This document shows positions 13,792 to 15,507 of a stretch of 15,507 nt of DNA, piece after piece. The stretch is from an uncultured Bacteroidota bacterium (GTDB taxonomy: Bacteria; Bacteroidota; Bacteroidia; Chitinophagales; Chitinophagaceae). How positions within the stretch are numbered: position 1 is the first letter of the stretch; every line of letters starts with the position of its first letter. The DNA lies in contig CAIRSV010000086.1 in the NCBI GenBank assembly GCA_903881265.1, positions 1-15,507 on the forward strand, written 5' to 3'. The translations under genes were made by a program, and so were the position numbers. The notes beneath the pieces were generated by a model. It had not been told where the DNA came from. It searched no databases and saw only the letters and a program-made list of their open reading frames with translations.

Positions 13792-15507
13792 ATGAAAAAA
13801 TCAATCGCCCTGTTCATCGTCGTGATGACAATCGCTACCTTCTCCTTACTCGCGCAAGAAAAAGACAGTAAGTCTAAATTAATTGAAGGCATTAAAAAAG
13901 AAAAATTACGTAAACCGATTAAATTAGAATCGGTGAAGGATGCTGAAAAAAAAAACGAACCCATTCAAAAAAACACAAGAGCCACCGATCTAAAAGTAAG
14001 CAACGTCGTATCGGGCAATGAGGAAGGTGAAGCACAGATTTGTATAGATCCTAGCAACCCGAACAAAATGGTAATGAGCTTCATGAATAATACAGCTGCA
14101 GGCAATATCGAATACCCAGTGTATTATTCAAGTAATGGAGGAAGCAGCTGGACAAAAAGTAGTTTCAATGCGTATTCAACATTAAGTACTGATTTTCCAG
14201 GCTATTTTTTCGTTGGTGGCGGTGACCCGGTGTTTGCCTATGACAAACTAGGGAATCTTTATTTTTCATGGATTTATTTGGTTGCAAATACCTCACTAGA
14301 TACTGCAATTGGTGCCATGTATTGGGCTAAGAGCGCAGATAATGGCGCCACGTTTACAATGCAGCCTGGGAATAATCATTTTATAGGGAAATCGTATATA
14401 GATCCAAATTCACCAAATTTTGATGCTTTCCCTGGCAGTGAAGGTTTCTACGACAGACAATGGTTTGCGATGGACTTATCATCAGGCGCGAATGCCAATA
14501 CGCTATACGCATCATTCATCTATTTTAATACACCCACTGAAAGTCCGTCGCTGACAGGAAGTACCATTAAGAAATTACAAAGCGGCGGTACATCCTTCGG
14601 AAATAAAATACAAGCCATATCAGGTAGCATTCAGTTTAATAATGTGCGTGTCGACAATGCAGGCGTGTTGCATTTAACCGGAGCTGATATTGATAATAAT
14701 AGTGTCATCTATTGTAAAAGTACCGATGGCGGAAACACATTTTCTGCACCCATAACAATAGCTACAGGCACCAATCTATTTGGTAGTCAGGGTAATGGCT
14801 ATATACACGACAGAGAAAACGCAGCTACGAATATGGAAGTTGACGGAGCCAAGCATGTGCACGTGGTATGGAGCGATTTTTCGGTAACCCCAGATGCTAA
14901 TTACAAGTCGTTTTATAGCCGCCTCAACAACGGCGGGTCTAGTTTCAGTACACCGATTGATTTGTCAACCTTATTTATCGCAGGTAATAATGTCTTGATG
15001 CCTGTGGTGAGTACTGCCGGTAACCAAGTTACTATCGGAGCGTATGTTATCGATGCATCTAAAGTGAGTGATTATTATATCATCAATTCACAAGACAATG
15101 GCAATACCTGGTCGGCACCCATCAAGTTAAGCAGTGTTTCTACCGATTTCGCTTCGGCAAGCAATACCGGTGCTTGGTTTGGGGATTACGCGAATGCAGT
15201 TCGAACAGACACAAAAGTATATACTATCTGGAGTGATGGTCGCTCTGCTGGGGGTCCGAAAATGTATGTCAATACCACAACACTTTGGGCCACTCCAACC
15301 ACGGATATTACACCCATCAACAGCAGCTTACAATTGAATAATCTTTATCCTAATCCTGTCAATTCTGTGTTGAATCTTCAATTCAATGTTCAAAAACAAG
15401 ACAATATAGTGGTTCACGTATTGTCAATCGATGGAAAAGAAATACTGACACAACATCATACATTGTCGGCCGGAAAACAAGCTGTGACACTGCAAGTAGA
15501 CGATCTA
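13792..15507 (+). CDS. Secreted Asp-box (BNR/sialidase-like) repeat protein with T9SS sorting domain, runs off right edge
   Basis: Read directly as an open frame of 572 codons with no stop before the window end. Residues 1-21 (MKKSIALFIVVMTIATFSLLA) form a signal peptide, likely cut before Q22. A lysine-rich linker follows (about 23-67). The body carries four Asp-box motifs of the S-x-D/N-x-G-x-[TS]-[WF] kind: residues 113-120, 181-188, 310-317 and 433-440, plus a degenerate NNGGSSF near 380. These mark a beta-propeller of the sialidase/BNR type, but the family includes many non-sialidases, and no catalytic arginine triad or FRIP motif was recognised. From residue 518 (LYPNPVNSVLNLQF) begins a T9SS type A C-terminal sorting domain, the signal for export across the outer membrane; roughly its last 20 residues are cut off. 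Function beyond secretion or surface attachment is unknown. Confidence 0.88.
   Translation, partial: MKKSIALFIVVMTIATFSLLAQEKDSKSKLIEGIKKEKLRKPIKLESVKDAEKKNEPIQKNTRATDLKVSNVVSGNEEGEAQICIDPSNPNKMVMSFMNNTAAGNIEYPVYYSSNGGSSWTKSSFNAYSTLSTDFPGYFFVGGGDPVFAYDKLGNLYFSWIYLVANTSLDTAIGAMYWAKSADNGATFTMQPGNNHFIGKSYIDPNSPNFDAFPGSEGFYDRQWFAMDLSSGANANTLYASFIYFNTPTESPSLTGSTIKKLQSGGTSFGNKIQAISGSIQFNNVRVDNAGVLHLTGADIDNNSVIYCKSTDGGNTFSAPITIATGTNLFGSQGNGYIHDRENAATNMEVDGAKHVHVVWSDFSVTPDANYKSFYSRLNNGGSSFSTPIDLSTLFIAGNNVLMPVVSTAGNQVTIGAYVIDASKVSDYYIINSQDNGNTWSAPIKLSSVSTDFASASNTGAWFGDYANAVRTDTKVYTIWSDGRSAGGPKMYVNTTTLWATPTTDITPINSSLQLNNLYPNPVNSVLNLQFNVQKQDNIVVHVLSIDGKEILTQHHTLSAGKQAVTLQVDDL

Noticed and set aside
13755..13964. 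69-residue minus-strand frame
   Set aside because: It lies antisense to the signal peptide and linker of the secreted protein and is explained by that coding sequence.
15134..15337. 67-residue plus-strand frame near the right edge
   Set aside because: It lies inside the secreted Asp-box protein gene in another frame and shows no family features.

Overview
The window looks like an ordinary chromosomal stretch from a Bacteroidota bacterium, probably of the Chitinophagaceae/Sphingobacteriia kind. The signs are a secreted protein ending in a type IX secretion (T9SS) C-terminal sorting domain, several TAnnTTTG-type -7 promoter boxes close to start codons, few Shine-Dalgarno sequences, a MoaC-MoaB fusion and a MoeB-rhodanese fusion. 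No tRNA, rRNA, CRISPR array, insertion sequence or phage gene was seen. All genes look intact apart from the two cut by the window edges and one that is built short.

Left part (1-3742, all minus strand): the N-terminal 436 codons of valyl-tRNA synthetase (valS) run off the left edge. Next come 2-amino-3-ketobutyrate CoA ligase (kbl) and a WYL-domain transcriptional regulator. A divergent gene of unknown function (3809-4486, plus) follows.

Centre (4534-9788, plus): a tight seven-gene molybdenum cofactor (Moco) cluster in the order moeA, a TSUP/TauE-SafE membrane transporter, mobA, moaD, moeB-rhodanese, moaE, moaC-moaB. Neighbours overlap by 4 bases or lie 5-40 bases apart, so this is almost certainly one operon. 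Together they provide cyclic pyranopterin formation (MoaC half), sulfur transfer into molybdopterin (MoaD, MoaE, MoeB), adenylation (MoaB half), molybdenum insertion (MoeA) and the guanylyl transfer that makes the bis-MGD form (MobA). The radical-SAM first step, MoaA, is not in the window, nor is any molybdoenzyme.

Right part: a DinB-family protein (minus) converges on the Moco operon. It shares a 53-base divergent intergenic region, holding a perfect 10-bp inverted repeat, with a Cys/Met-metabolism PLP enzyme (plus). Then come an aldehyde-dehydrogenase homologue lacking the whole catalytic domain, an aldo/keto reductase, and a secreted Asp-box (BNR) repeat protein with a T9SS sorting domain that runs off the right edge.

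I found no clear novel defence or mobile system. The observations most worth a second look are the face-to-face promoters at 10299-10333, the catalytic-domain-less ALDH, the zinc-less MoeB-rhodanese fusion, and the TSUP transporter inside the Moco operon.
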